Below are positions 26,935-34,943 of a DNA stretch of 64,000 nt, piece by piece (position 1 is the first letter of the stretch; the number at the start of each line of letters is the position of its first letter). This DNA comes from Flavobacterium chryseum (GTDB lineage: Bacteria > Bacteroidota > Bacteroidia > Flavobacteriales > Flavobacteriaceae): contig NZ_SNWW01000004.1 in NCBI RefSeq assembly GCF_004362015.1, positions 248,001 to 312,000 of the forward strand. Direction: 5' to 3'. A program made the translations under genes and the position numbers. The notes under the pieces are model-generated. The model was not told the origin of the DNA and did no database searches. It worked only from the letters and a program-made list of their open reading frames with translations.

Positions 26935-27796
26935 AAAACCTTATGTGATTGCTGAAATTGGTTGTAATCATAAAGGCGAAATGTCAATAGCAAAGGAATT
27001 AATTAAAATTGCTAAGATTTTTGGAAATGCAGATGCAGTTAAATTTCAAAAACGTAATAACAAAGAGTTATTGACGGAGGAACAATACCACGCTCCACAC
27101 CCAAATGCTTTAAATTCTTACGGAAATTCTTATGGAGAACATAGAGAATTTTTAGAATTTGATGTCAATCAGCATCAAGAATTAAAAGAATATTGCGAAG
27201 AAATTGGTATTACTTATTCTACATCGGTTTGGGATACTACATCAGCAAAAGAAATTACATCATTAAATCCGGAATTCATTAAAATTCCATCAGCATGTAA
27301 TAATAATTTTGATATGCTGGGTTGGTTATGTGATAATTATTCGGGAGAAATTCATATTTCTACAGGAATGACCACTAAAAACGAAACGGATATCTTAGTA
27401 AACTATTTCACTGAAAAAGGAAGAAATAAAGATTTAGTATTATACAATTGCACTTCAGGATATCCAGTTCCATTTGAAGATGTTTGTTTGTTAGATATCA
27501 ATTTATTGAAACAAAAATACGGAGATCAGGTAAAACACATTGGTTTCTCTGGTCATCACTTAGGAATTGCCGTTGATATCGCAGCCTATACTTTAGGCGC
27601 CAACATTATCGAAAGACATTATACTATTGACAGAACCTGGAAAGGAACAGATCATGCTGCATCTTTAGAACCAATGGGTTTACGTAAATTATCTCGTGAT
27701 TTAGATGCTGTTTACCAAGCGCTAACTTTTAAATCAACTGATATATTGCCAATAGAGCAAGTTCAGAGAGATAAACTAAAAAACAAAAAAGTCTAA
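26921..27796 (+). CDS. neuB: NeuB-type nonulosonate (9-phosphate) synthase without SAF domain
   Basis: A 291-residue TIM-barrel synthase that condenses PEP with a hexose-type acceptor to make a nine-carbon acid. Family marks are VIAEIGCNHKGEMSIAKELI, DAVKFQKRN, HISTGMTTKNE, YNCTSGYPVPFEDV, GFSGHHLGIAVDIAA and IERHYTIDRTWKGTDHAASL. NeuB, LegI and PseI usually have about 340-350 residues with a C-terminal SAF/antifreeze-like domain; here the protein stops soon after the barrel. No NeuC, LegB or PseB gene is nearby, so an acceptor available from core metabolism, such as mannose-6-phosphate (giving Kdn-9-P), is the simplest reading. This is inference. Confidence 0.88.
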   Translation: MKEYKKPYVIAEIGCNHKGEMSIAKELIKIAKIFGNADAVKFQKRNNKELLTEEQYHAPHPNALNSYGNSYGEHREFLEFDVNQHQELKEYCEEIGITYSTSVWDTTSAKEITSLNPEFIKIPSACNNNFDMLGWLCDNYSGEIHISTGMTTKNETDILVNYFTEKGRNKDLVLYNCTSGYPVPFEDVCLLDINLLKQKYGDQVKHIGFSGHHLGIAVDIAAYTLGANIIERHYTIDRTWKGTDHAASLEPMGLRKLSRDLDAVYQALTFKSTDILPIEQVQRDKLKNKKV

Positions 27797-27801
27797 AAAG
27801 G

Positions 27802-28629
27802 ATGCTTTTTTCAAACAGAATTCGGGTTTTTTGGTGGAATGAAAAAATAATTCAGGGTAAATCTAAAGAAAACTACGGAGACGTTTTAGGCAAATACCTT
27901 GTTGAAAAAATTTCTAATAAAAAAGTTGTTTTTGCATGGCCTAAAAAGTTTTCTATTCTGGATTGGTTTTCGCCAATTTATGTAACCATAGGAAGTATTT
28001 TAACCAATGTAAACCACAAATGTATTGTTTGGGGGAGCGGAATAATTAGCAGAGATTCTAAAATAAAAAATGCTGTTTTTTTAGCAGTTCGCGGACCACA
28101 AACACGAAAGCATTTGTTAGGATTAGGATACGATGTTCCTCAAGTTTATGGAGATCCTGCTTTGTTGTTACCAGATTATTTTAATCCTGTAACAGCTAAA
28201 AAATACAAATATGGAATTATACCTCATTACAATGATTATAAATTAGTTAATACTTGGTTTCAGGAACAGGACCATATCAAAATTATCGATATGATGACCA
28301 ATAATATTGAAGCTAAAACTATCGAGTTTTTAGAATGTGAAAAGATTATTTCATCTTCTTTACACGGTGTAATTATTGCACATGCTTACGGTATTCCTGC
28401 GATTTGGCAACCTTTTTCAGATGGTGTTTTTGGTGATGATGTTAAATATCAGGATTATTTTGAATCGGTACAAATTCCTTTCTACAATCCATCGATACAA
28501 ACAAGTGAGTTTTCAGACGTTGAGTTAGAAAATTTATTTGCTCAAAATATCAGTTTGCCGGATAAACACGTTATAGAATCTCTAAAAAAAGGTTTGATGG
28601 CAGTTTGTCCTTTTGTAAGCAAGAATTAA
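27802..28629 (+). CDS. Polysaccharide pyruvyl transferase family protein (CsaB-like)
   Basis: A 275-residue protein of the PS_pyruv_trans fold, which moves pyruvate from PEP to a sugar as a ketal. It shows NYGDVLGKYLVEK near the N-terminus, VWGSGIIS, FLAVRGPQTRKHLLGLG, VYGDPALLLPDYF, and the C-terminal IISSSLHGVIIAHAYGIPAIW, a strong family signature. It lies five bases after the synthase gene and just before a GT-B transferase. It may pyruvylate a residue of the glycan; family members with other donor substrates exist, so the exact reaction is not fixed. Confidence 0.85.
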   Translation: MLFSNRIRVFWWNEKIIQGKSKENYGDVLGKYLVEKISNKKVVFAWPKKFSILDWFSPIYVTIGSILTNVNHKCIVWGSGIISRDSKIKNAVFLAVRGPQTRKHLLGLGYDVPQVYGDPALLLPDYFNPVTAKKYKYGIIPHYNDYKLVNTWFQEQDHIKIIDMMTNNIEAKTIEFLECEKIISSSLHGVIIAHAYGIPAIWQPFSDGVFGDDVKYQDYFESVQIPFYNPSIQTSEFSDVELENLFAQNISLPDKHVIESLKKGLMAVCPFVSKN

Positions 28630-28701
28630 AAATTAGTTCAATAAAAAATGTTAGATACAATCTAGCAAACATTTCAATAAATACCACTTAGTGTTTTGGT
28701 T

Positions 28702-30099
28702 ATGAGTAAAAAAGTATTTGTTTTTTTTCCTGATGGTGTAGGATTACGCAATTTTGCCTTTACAAAATTTAAGGAAATAGGAGAAGAAAAAGGCTATCAA
28801 ATAGTTTACTGGAATAATACTGTATTTTCCTTAAAAGATCAGTTAGGATATGATGAGGTTAAAATTCAAGATCATAAAACGCATCCCTTAACACCTGCTT
28901 ATTCCAGAGTAAGAAAACATATAGAACTAAATGTTTCTCAGAAAAAATTTAAGGACAAGGTCTATCAAACCTATAAATTTCCTTTTAGTTATAATGGTTT
29001 AAAAAATACTTTACTTACAACATATATCAGGTTATTGATTGGTTTTAATTCTTCAGAAAAAGGAATTTTGAGGATTAGAAAACGCATCAATGCCCTGGAA
29101 CGTTCTACTACAAAATATCAATATTGTAAAGAACAATTATTAGAGCATAAACCTGATTTGATTTTTTGTACCACACAAAGGGCAACACAATCTATAAGTG
29201 CATTGTTGGCAGCCAAAGATCTTGGCATTCCGGTAGTAGCATTTGTGTATTCGTGGGATAATGTGCCCAAAGCCATGCAGGTTGTCGAAGCCGATTATTA
29301 TTTTGTCTGGAGCGATTTAATGAAAGAAGAAGTTTTAAAATACTATCCCTTTGTAAACGAATCACAGGTTTTTGTTACAGGTACACCACAATTTGAACCA
29401 CATTATGATACCAATTTATTCAAAAGCAAAGAAGTTTTTTTCAATGAAAATAATTTAGATACCGAGAAAAGATACATTTGTTTCTCCGGAGATGATGAAA
29501 CAACGTCGCCTCTGGATCAGTTTTATCTTGAAGATTTAGCAAAAGCAGTACGAAACTTAAACACAAAAGGAGAAAATCTGGGTATTATTTATCGTAAATG
29601 CCCTGTAGATACAACCACAAGATATGATGCTGTTATTGATACCAATAAAGATGTTATAACAGTTCTTGACCCTTTATGGAAACCTGCCGGTAAAAATTGG
29701 AACGAAATTTTGCCAACAAAAGAAGATTTAGGATTATTGCATAATGTTTGTGCGCATTCAGAATTTGTAACCAATGTATGTTCCTCTACCGTTTTTGATT
29801 TTATAGCGCATAACAAACCGTGTATTTATTTTAATTACGAGCAGCCACAATTAAAAAAAGGCATTAGAGATATAGGTCAAAATTATAAATACGTACATTT
29901 TAGAAGTATGCCTAGTCAAAAGGCAGCAGTATTTTGTACAGATAAGCGTGACTTGGAAGATCAGGTAAAACAAATTTTAGATCAAAAGTTATCTAATGTC
30001 CCTGACGGTAAAAAATGGTATGAAATAGTAGCCGGAAAAAATCCGACACAGGCTTCTCTAACAATTTGGGAAACAATTGATAAATGTATAAATAAATAA
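28702..30099 (+). CDS. GT-B glycosyltransferase of the UDP-glycosyl/CDP-glycerol transferase type
   Basis: A 465-residue protein (ATG at 28,702; a TTG two codons earlier is less likely). The N-terminal half has VFVFFPDGVGLRNF and PDLIFCTTQRATQSISALLA. The C-terminal half has VFVTGTPQFEP, RYICFSGDDETTS, YRKCPVDTTTRYD and CSSTVFDFIAHNKPCIYFNY, which resembles the nucleotide-binding half of CDP-glycerol and related surface-carbohydrate transferases. The family is recognisable but the donor is not. Because it follows the CMP-nonulosonate and pyruvyl genes, it is the best candidate in the window for the nonulosonate transferase. Confidence 0.7.
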   Translation: MSKKVFVFFPDGVGLRNFAFTKFKEIGEEKGYQIVYWNNTVFSLKDQLGYDEVKIQDHKTHPLTPAYSRVRKHIELNVSQKKFKDKVYQTYKFPFSYNGLKNTLLTTYIRLLIGFNSSEKGILRIRKRINALERSTTKYQYCKEQLLEHKPDLIFCTTQRATQSISALLAAKDLGIPVVAFVYSWDNVPKAMQVVEADYYFVWSDLMKEEVLKYYPFVNESQVFVTGTPQFEPHYDTNLFKSKEVFFNENNLDTEKRYICFSGDDETTSPLDQFYLEDLAKAVRNLNTKGENLGIIYRKCPVDTTTRYDAVIDTNKDVITVLDPLWKPAGKNWNEILPTKEDLGLLHNVCAHSEFVTNVCSSTVFDFIAHNKPCIYFNYEQPQLKKGIRDIGQNYKYVHFRSMPSQKAAVFCTDKRDLEDQVKQILDQKLSNVPDGKKWYEIVAGKNPTQASLTIWETIDKCINK

Positions 30100-30100
30100 T

Positions 30101-31534
30101 ATGTTTTTTAATTCTATAGCATTTGCTATTTTTTTACCAATCGTTTTTTTTCTGTATTGGTTTGTTTTTAATAAAACCAAAAGCACTCAAAATGCTTTAT
30201 TAATTGTTGCCAGTTATTATTTCTATTCTTGTTGGGATTGGAGATTTCTGTTTCTGTTAGTTTTCTCTACATTTTTAGATTATTACACTGGAATTCAAAT
30301 TGAAAAAGGAAAATCAGAAAATAATAGAAAATTTTGGTTTTGGCTTAGTATCATAGTCAATTTGGGATTTTTAGGGATTTTTAAGTACTATAACTTTTTT
30401 GCAGCTTCTTTCTCTGATTTATTAAATTCAGTTGGAGTCAAGGCAAGCCCAATTTTACTGAATGTAATTCTTCCCGTAGGTATTTCATTCTACACTTTTC
30501 ACGGCTTATCTTATGTAATTGATATTTATTACAAACGAATAAAAGCAGAATATAACTTTGTTGATTATTCCTTATTTGTAAGTTACTTTCCGCTTCTGGT
30601 AGCCGGACCAATCGAAAGGGCAACTCATTTATTACCACAAGTAAAAGTAAAAAGAGAGTTTAATTTTCAAACAGCAAAAGAGGGAGTTTATCAAATTATT
30701 TGGGGATTAGTAAAGAAAATAGTCATTGCTGATACTTGTGCTACTTATGCCAATGCCATTTTTGATAATTACACTTCTATGAATTCGTTTTCGTTAATAA
30801 TGGGAGCGATTTACTTTGCATTTCAAATTTATGGAGATTTTTCAGGGTACTCAGACATTGCTTTAGGGGTTTCTAAGCTTTTTGGTTTGGATTTATTGCG
30901 AAACTTTAATTATCCATATTTTTCACGAGATATTGCCGAGTTTTGGCGCCGTTGGCACATCTCGCTTTCCTCATGGTTTCGTGATTATTTGTATATTCCG
31001 TTAGGCGGAAGTAAAGGCGGAATCTGGATGAAAATAAGAAACACCTTTATTATTTTTGTAGTAAGTGGTTTTTGGCATGGAGCCAATTGGACCTATGTGG
31101 CCTGGGGATTTATAAATGCTGTTTATTTTCTTCCTCTACTTTTGTCAAACAGTAACAGAAACAATATGGATGCGATTGTATTAAAGTGGAATTTTAATTC
31201 TGCAAAAATAATATTGAGCATTTTGTATACATTCATGTTAACTTGCGTTGCCTGGATATTTTTTAGGGCTAAAACGATAACAGATGCTGTTTCATATATA
31301 AAACGTATTGTTACCAGTAGAGATTTTGGTTTTCAATATTTAGAGAACGACCGCTATAATTATGAATTGTTAATAATGATTGGTGTCTTTGTATTGGTAG
31401 AATGGAATAATCGTAACAAAGTTGAACCTCTTTCAGGAAATAAAAGTATGCTGAGAGTAAGCCTTGCAATTCTCGCGATATTAGCATTCGGAACATTTTC
31501 AGATTATAAAGAATTTATATACTTTCAGTTCTAA
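30101..31534 (+). CDS. MBOAT family membrane-bound O-acyltransferase (AlgI-like)
   Basis: A 477-residue protein with about ten membrane segments. It has AlgI/DltB-type marks: PVGISFYTFHGLSYVIDIY, LVAGPIERATHLLPQ, QIYGDFSGYSDIALG, EFWRRWHISLSSWFRDYLYI and the catalytic-histidine motif SGFWHGANWTY. It probably passes acetyl groups from the cytoplasm to a periplasmic partner that O-acetylates the glycan. The partner candidate starts at the shared TAATG junction directly downstream, so the two form an acetylation pair. Confidence 0.92.
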   Translation: MFFNSIAFAIFLPIVFFLYWFVFNKTKSTQNALLIVASYYFYSCWDWRFLFLLVFSTFLDYYTGIQIEKGKSENNRKFWFWLSIIVNLGFLGIFKYYNFFAASFSDLLNSVGVKASPILLNVILPVGISFYTFHGLSYVIDIYYKRIKAEYNFVDYSLFVSYFPLLVAGPIERATHLLPQVKVKREFNFQTAKEGVYQIIWGLVKKIVIADTCATYANAIFDNYTSMNSFSLIMGAIYFAFQIYGDFSGYSDIALGVSKLFGLDLLRNFNYPYFSRDIAEFWRRWHISLSSWFRDYLYIPLGGSKGGIWMKIRNTFIIFVVSGFWHGANWTYVAWGFINAVYFLPLLLSNSNRNNMDAIVLKWNFNSAKIILSILYTFMLTCVAWIFFRAKTITDAVSYIKRIVTSRDFGFQYLENDRYNYELLIMIGVFVLVEWNNRNKVEPLSGNKSMLRVSLAILAILAFGTFSDYKEFIYFQF

Positions 31535-32415
31535 TGAAGCAATTTTTAATTTATATAACCAAAATTGTTTTAATAACGATTTTACTAACAGTTGTATTAG
31601 ACGGACTATACTCTGCATTATTCATACAATGTAAAAACAGAGGAAAGATAGATCAGATTTATAATTCAGAAGGAAGAAAATATGATGTTGTAATTTTAGG
31701 TTCCTCAAGAGCAAACAATCATTTTGTAACTCCAATGTTTGAACAAAAAGGACTAAAGGCATTTAATTACGGCATGAGTGGTTCTCACTTATTTGAAACA
31801 GCTCTCATGCTAAAACTGATGATAGAAAGAAAATATGAGATTAAGAATGTTATTCTTGAGGCCGATCTAAATCTTTCCGGCATTGAACAGTCTGAGGGAA
31901 TTGCTTCGAGATTTTTACCTTACATTCATAATTCAGATGTTATAAAAAAGCATTTTCAGACACAAGAACATTTCAATGAGTTATATTATATTCCATTTTA
32001 CAGGTATATTAAATACGATTCAAAAATAGGTTTCAGGGAGATGATTTTTACTGCTATTCATAAAAAAACCAATGCCTTAGATAATCTTGGTTTTTATCCA
32101 TTACAAAAGCATAAAAATGCAAACATGAAGAACAATATAGTAAAGTTAAATCCACTGCCTCATAACAAATATTACGAAGAAATTAAAAGCATTTGCAAAG
32201 CCAACAACATTAATTTGATAACGGTTATGACGCCAATGTGCGAAAATGTAAAGGGGATGGATTATTTTGAGAAGGTTAAAAAAGCCTATCCTGAAATTCA
32301 TAACTATGAAAATGCAGTTGTGGAAAATAAGTATTTTTCGTCTTGCGGGCATATGAATGAAACTGGAGCAAGAATGTTTACGGCTATAATTTTAAAAGAT
32401 TTTTTTAATAAATAG
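31534..32415 (+). CDS. SGNH/DltD-like periplasmic partner of the MBOAT protein
   Basis: A 293-residue protein with one N-terminal membrane segment (about residues 7-30) and an outside domain. VVILGSSRANNHF gives a block-I nucleophile-serine-type motif and CGHMNETGARMF resembles the catalytic-His block of SGNH/AlgJ/AlgX-type O-acetyltransferases. The aspartate that normally sits three residues before this His is Ser here. It is translationally coupled to the MBOAT gene, which supports a role in O-acetylating the polysaccharide on the periplasmic side. Activity is inferred. Confidence 0.72.
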   Translation: MKQFLIYITKIVLITILLTVVLDGLYSALFIQCKNRGKIDQIYNSEGRKYDVVILGSSRANNHFVTPMFEQKGLKAFNYGMSGSHLFETALMLKLMIERKYEIKNVILEADLNLSGIEQSEGIASRFLPYIHNSDVIKKHFQTQEHFNELYYIPFYRYIKYDSKIGFREMIFTAIHKKTNALDNLGFYPLQKHKNANMKNNIVKLNPLPHNKYYEEIKSICKANNINLITVMTPMCENVKGMDYFEKVKKAYPEIHNYENAVVENKYFSSCGHMNETGARMFTAIILKDFFNK

Positions 32416-32443
32416 ATATTCTCTATAAAGGATATTACAAAAA

Positions 32444-33769
32444 ATGATAACATACAGCAAAATAGGAAAGAAAGGACATTTGGGAAATCAGCTTTTCCAG
32501 ATCGCATCTACTATTGGTCTTAGTGTATCAAACAATCAGGATTTTGCTTTTTTAGATTGGAAATTTCAGGAGTATTTTAAAAACAAATTACCGCATTTAA
32601 CTGATTTTTCAGATTTTATAAATGTTGAAGAAAAAGAATACCATCACCATCAATGGAATTTAGAATCCGGGAATTATGATATTTCCGGCTGGCTTCAGAC
32701 GGAGAAATATTTTGACGCAGCGCTAACGAAACATTATTTTGAATTTTCTGATTTAATAATCAGCCGACTTAAAAATTTATATGCTGAGGCTTTTCAAAAA
32801 CGTACGATTTTACTTTCCATCAGAAGAGGCGATTTTGTAAATCATCCGGATTATTTTCAATTGTCAATACAGTATTATCTAAATAGTTTAAAACGCTTTT
32901 TCCCGGATTGGGAATCTTCTAACTTAATTATTTTAAGTGATGATATAAAATACTGCAAATTTCACTTTTCGTTTTTAAAAAATGCCTTTTTTGGAGACGG
33001 ACTAAGCGGAATAGAACAGCTTTGTCTGGGCTCATTATGTGATGATTTTATAATAAGTAATTCCACATTTTCATGGTGGACAGCTTGGTTAGGCGAAAAA
33101 AGCGATTCGAAAATTATAAGGCCATTAAAAAATTTTGACGGCTTAAAAAGTAAGGAGCTTAACGATAAAGATTATTATCCTGAAAGATGGATAAATTACA
33201 ATCATCTTGAAGATAAAATTAAGCTTGAAGATGTAATTTTTGATATAAAAGCAAAAAAAAACCGCGACGAACTTGTAGCATATATTTTAAGTTATTTTGA
33301 TGTAAAAATTAACAGCAATAACGAAGAAGCGGATTCGTCTAAACATATTTATGTTTTAAAGAAAGACTATTTTTTACCACCGTTCGTTATTTATTCATCT
33401 TATTTAAAATTAAAAGATTTAAATAACACTTTAATAATTAATATGTCATTTAAGTCTTTTAAAGTTTCTAAACCATTAAACTATGAAGAGTTTTTGGCGC
33501 AAAAAGACTTTGGTTTGTTTTCTGCTATTTTCTCAAATAAAGATTTGAAAGTAGGTGCAGAAAAGAATAATCGGGATATTTATTTAAAAAGAAATACAGT
33601 TTTAATGAATAATTCGGATAAAGTTATTGGTTCAAATGAATCAGTAATTAATTTTTCAGGTGGAGAATTTCGTGACTTTGGAGGTTATGCTTTTAGTGTT
33701 AGAAGATTTATAAAAAAGAAAAAAATACTACTTAAAAAGAGTATCAAAAAAATGCTTTCAATAAAATAA
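32444..33769 (+). CDS. GT11 alpha-1,2-fucosyltransferase-like protein with C-terminal extension
   Basis: A 441-residue protein. Residues about 1-260 form a GT11 domain: KGHLGNQLFQIASTIGL, ISGWLQTEKYF, the donor-binding SIRRGDFVNHPDYF, LIILSDD, and ISNSTFSWWTAWLG. Typical members have about 290 residues. Residues about 265-441 are an added segment (IYVLKKDYFLPPFVIYSSYL, VINFSGGEFRDFGGYAFSV, then a lysine-rich end) that I do not recognise. No GDP-fucose synthesis genes are in the window; in some GT11 enzymes the donor is GDP-fucose, but a 6-deoxy-L-sugar such as rhamnose cannot be excluded. Confidence 0.83.
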   Translation: MITYSKIGKKGHLGNQLFQIASTIGLSVSNNQDFAFLDWKFQEYFKNKLPHLTDFSDFINVEEKEYHHHQWNLESGNYDISGWLQTEKYFDAALTKHYFEFSDLIISRLKNLYAEAFQKRTILLSIRRGDFVNHPDYFQLSIQYYLNSLKRFFPDWESSNLIILSDDIKYCKFHFSFLKNAFFGDGLSGIEQLCLGSLCDDFIISNSTFSWWTAWLGEKSDSKIIRPLKNFDGLKSKELNDKDYYPERWINYNHLEDKIKLEDVIFDIKAKKNRDELVAYILSYFDVKINSNNEEADSSKHIYVLKKDYFLPPFVIYSSYLKLKDLNNTLIINMSFKSFKVSKPLNYEEFLAQKDFGLFSAIFSNKDLKVGAEKNNRDIYLKRNTVLMNNSDKVIGSNESVINFSGGEFRDFGGYAFSVRRFIKKKKILLKKSIKKMLSIK

Positions 33770-33770
33770 T

Positions 33771-34937
33771 ATGGTAACAGATTTGCATGTCGCATATATA
33801 GTTTCTCATTATCCTCATAAAGCTTTTGGGCACGATGGAGGTTTGGGAACAAGTGTTTACAATTTAGTTGAAAAGCTTAGAACGTCTGGCGTTCAGGTTT
33901 CGGTTTTTGTATACGGACAAAAACAAGAATTTATCCTGGAAGAAGAAAATGTTACAATGTACAGTTTGTCTGATAGTACAGCTAAGTTCCTCAAATTTTA
34001 TTTTAACCGAAAAAAGATAGAGAAATTTATCAATCACAAAATTAAGGAAAAGAACATCGCTATTATTGAAGCACCGGATTGGACAGGAATTACAGCTTTT
34101 ATGAATTTTAAAATTCCTTTAATAATTCGTTTTCACGGAAGTGATGCTTATTTTTGTCATTTGGAAAACAGAAAGCAAAAACGTAAAAATTTCTGGTTTG
34201 AAAAATTAGCCATAAAGGGAGCACAGGCATATATTGCACCAACAAGTTTTGCAGGAGAAGTTTCTAAAGAACTTTTCAGCATAAAAAATAAAGAAATACA
34301 AACGATTCATTATGGTTTAGAATTAAAAAACTTCACCAATGATTCTCCTTTGGTTTATGATAAAGGAATGATTCTATATGTAGGAACATTAATTAGAAAG
34401 AAAGGCGTTTTAGAACTTCCTGAAATTTTCAATAAAGTTCGAAAAGAATTCCCTCAGGCAAAATTAGTTTTAATTGGCAGTGATGCCTCTGATATAAAAA
34501 CAGATTCCAATTCTACCTGGCAGCTTATGCAAAACCAATTCAAGAATAACGATGTACAGCATGTTGAATATTTAGGCAAAATCCCGTACAATCAAGTTCA
34601 GAACTATATTAAAAAAGCAAATGTTTGTGTTTTTCCAACCTTTGCAGAAACTTTAGGCATGGTTACCATAGAGTCTATGGCAATGCAAAAAGCCGTTGTG
34701 AATAGCAATATTGGCTGGGCAAAAGAGCTTATTATAGACGAAGAAAGTGGTTTTTTAGTACATCCTGCAAATCATAATTTGTATGCTGAAAGAATTATAG
34801 AACTTCTAAAAGATGATTCATTTTGTTTGAAAATTGGGCAACAATCCAGAACCAGAGTCGAAACCAAGTTTGATATTAACAAGGTTGTATTTGAGAATAT
34901 TGCTTTTTATAAACAAATAATCAATCAAAAAAACTAA
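33771..34937 (+). CDS. GT4 family glycosyltransferase
   Basis: A 388-residue GT-B enzyme with a glycine-rich acceptor-side loop (FGHDGGLGTSVYNLVEKL), AIIEAPDWTGITAF, IIRFHGSDAYF, the hinge segment ILYVGTLIRKKGVLELPEI, and the donor-site EX7E region CVFPTFAETLGMVTIESMAM. It starts one base after the GT11 gene. It is a standard member of the GT4 group; sugar specificity cannot be read from sequence. Confidence 0.9.
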   Translation: MVTDLHVAYIVSHYPHKAFGHDGGLGTSVYNLVEKLRTSGVQVSVFVYGQKQEFILEEENVTMYSLSDSTAKFLKFYFNRKKIEKFINHKIKEKNIAIIEAPDWTGITAFMNFKIPLIIRFHGSDAYFCHLENRKQKRKNFWFEKLAIKGAQAYIAPTSFAGEVSKELFSIKNKEIQTIHYGLELKNFTNDSPLVYDKGMILYVGTLIRKKGVLELPEIFNKVRKEFPQAKLVLIGSDASDIKTDSNSTWQLMQNQFKNNDVQHVEYLGKIPYNQVQNYIKKANVCVFPTFAETLGMVTIESMAMQKAVVNSNIGWAKELIIDEESGFLVHPANHNLYAERIIELLKDDSFCLKIGQQSRTRVETKFDINKVVFENIAFYKQIINQKN

Positions 34938-34943
34938 ACAACA

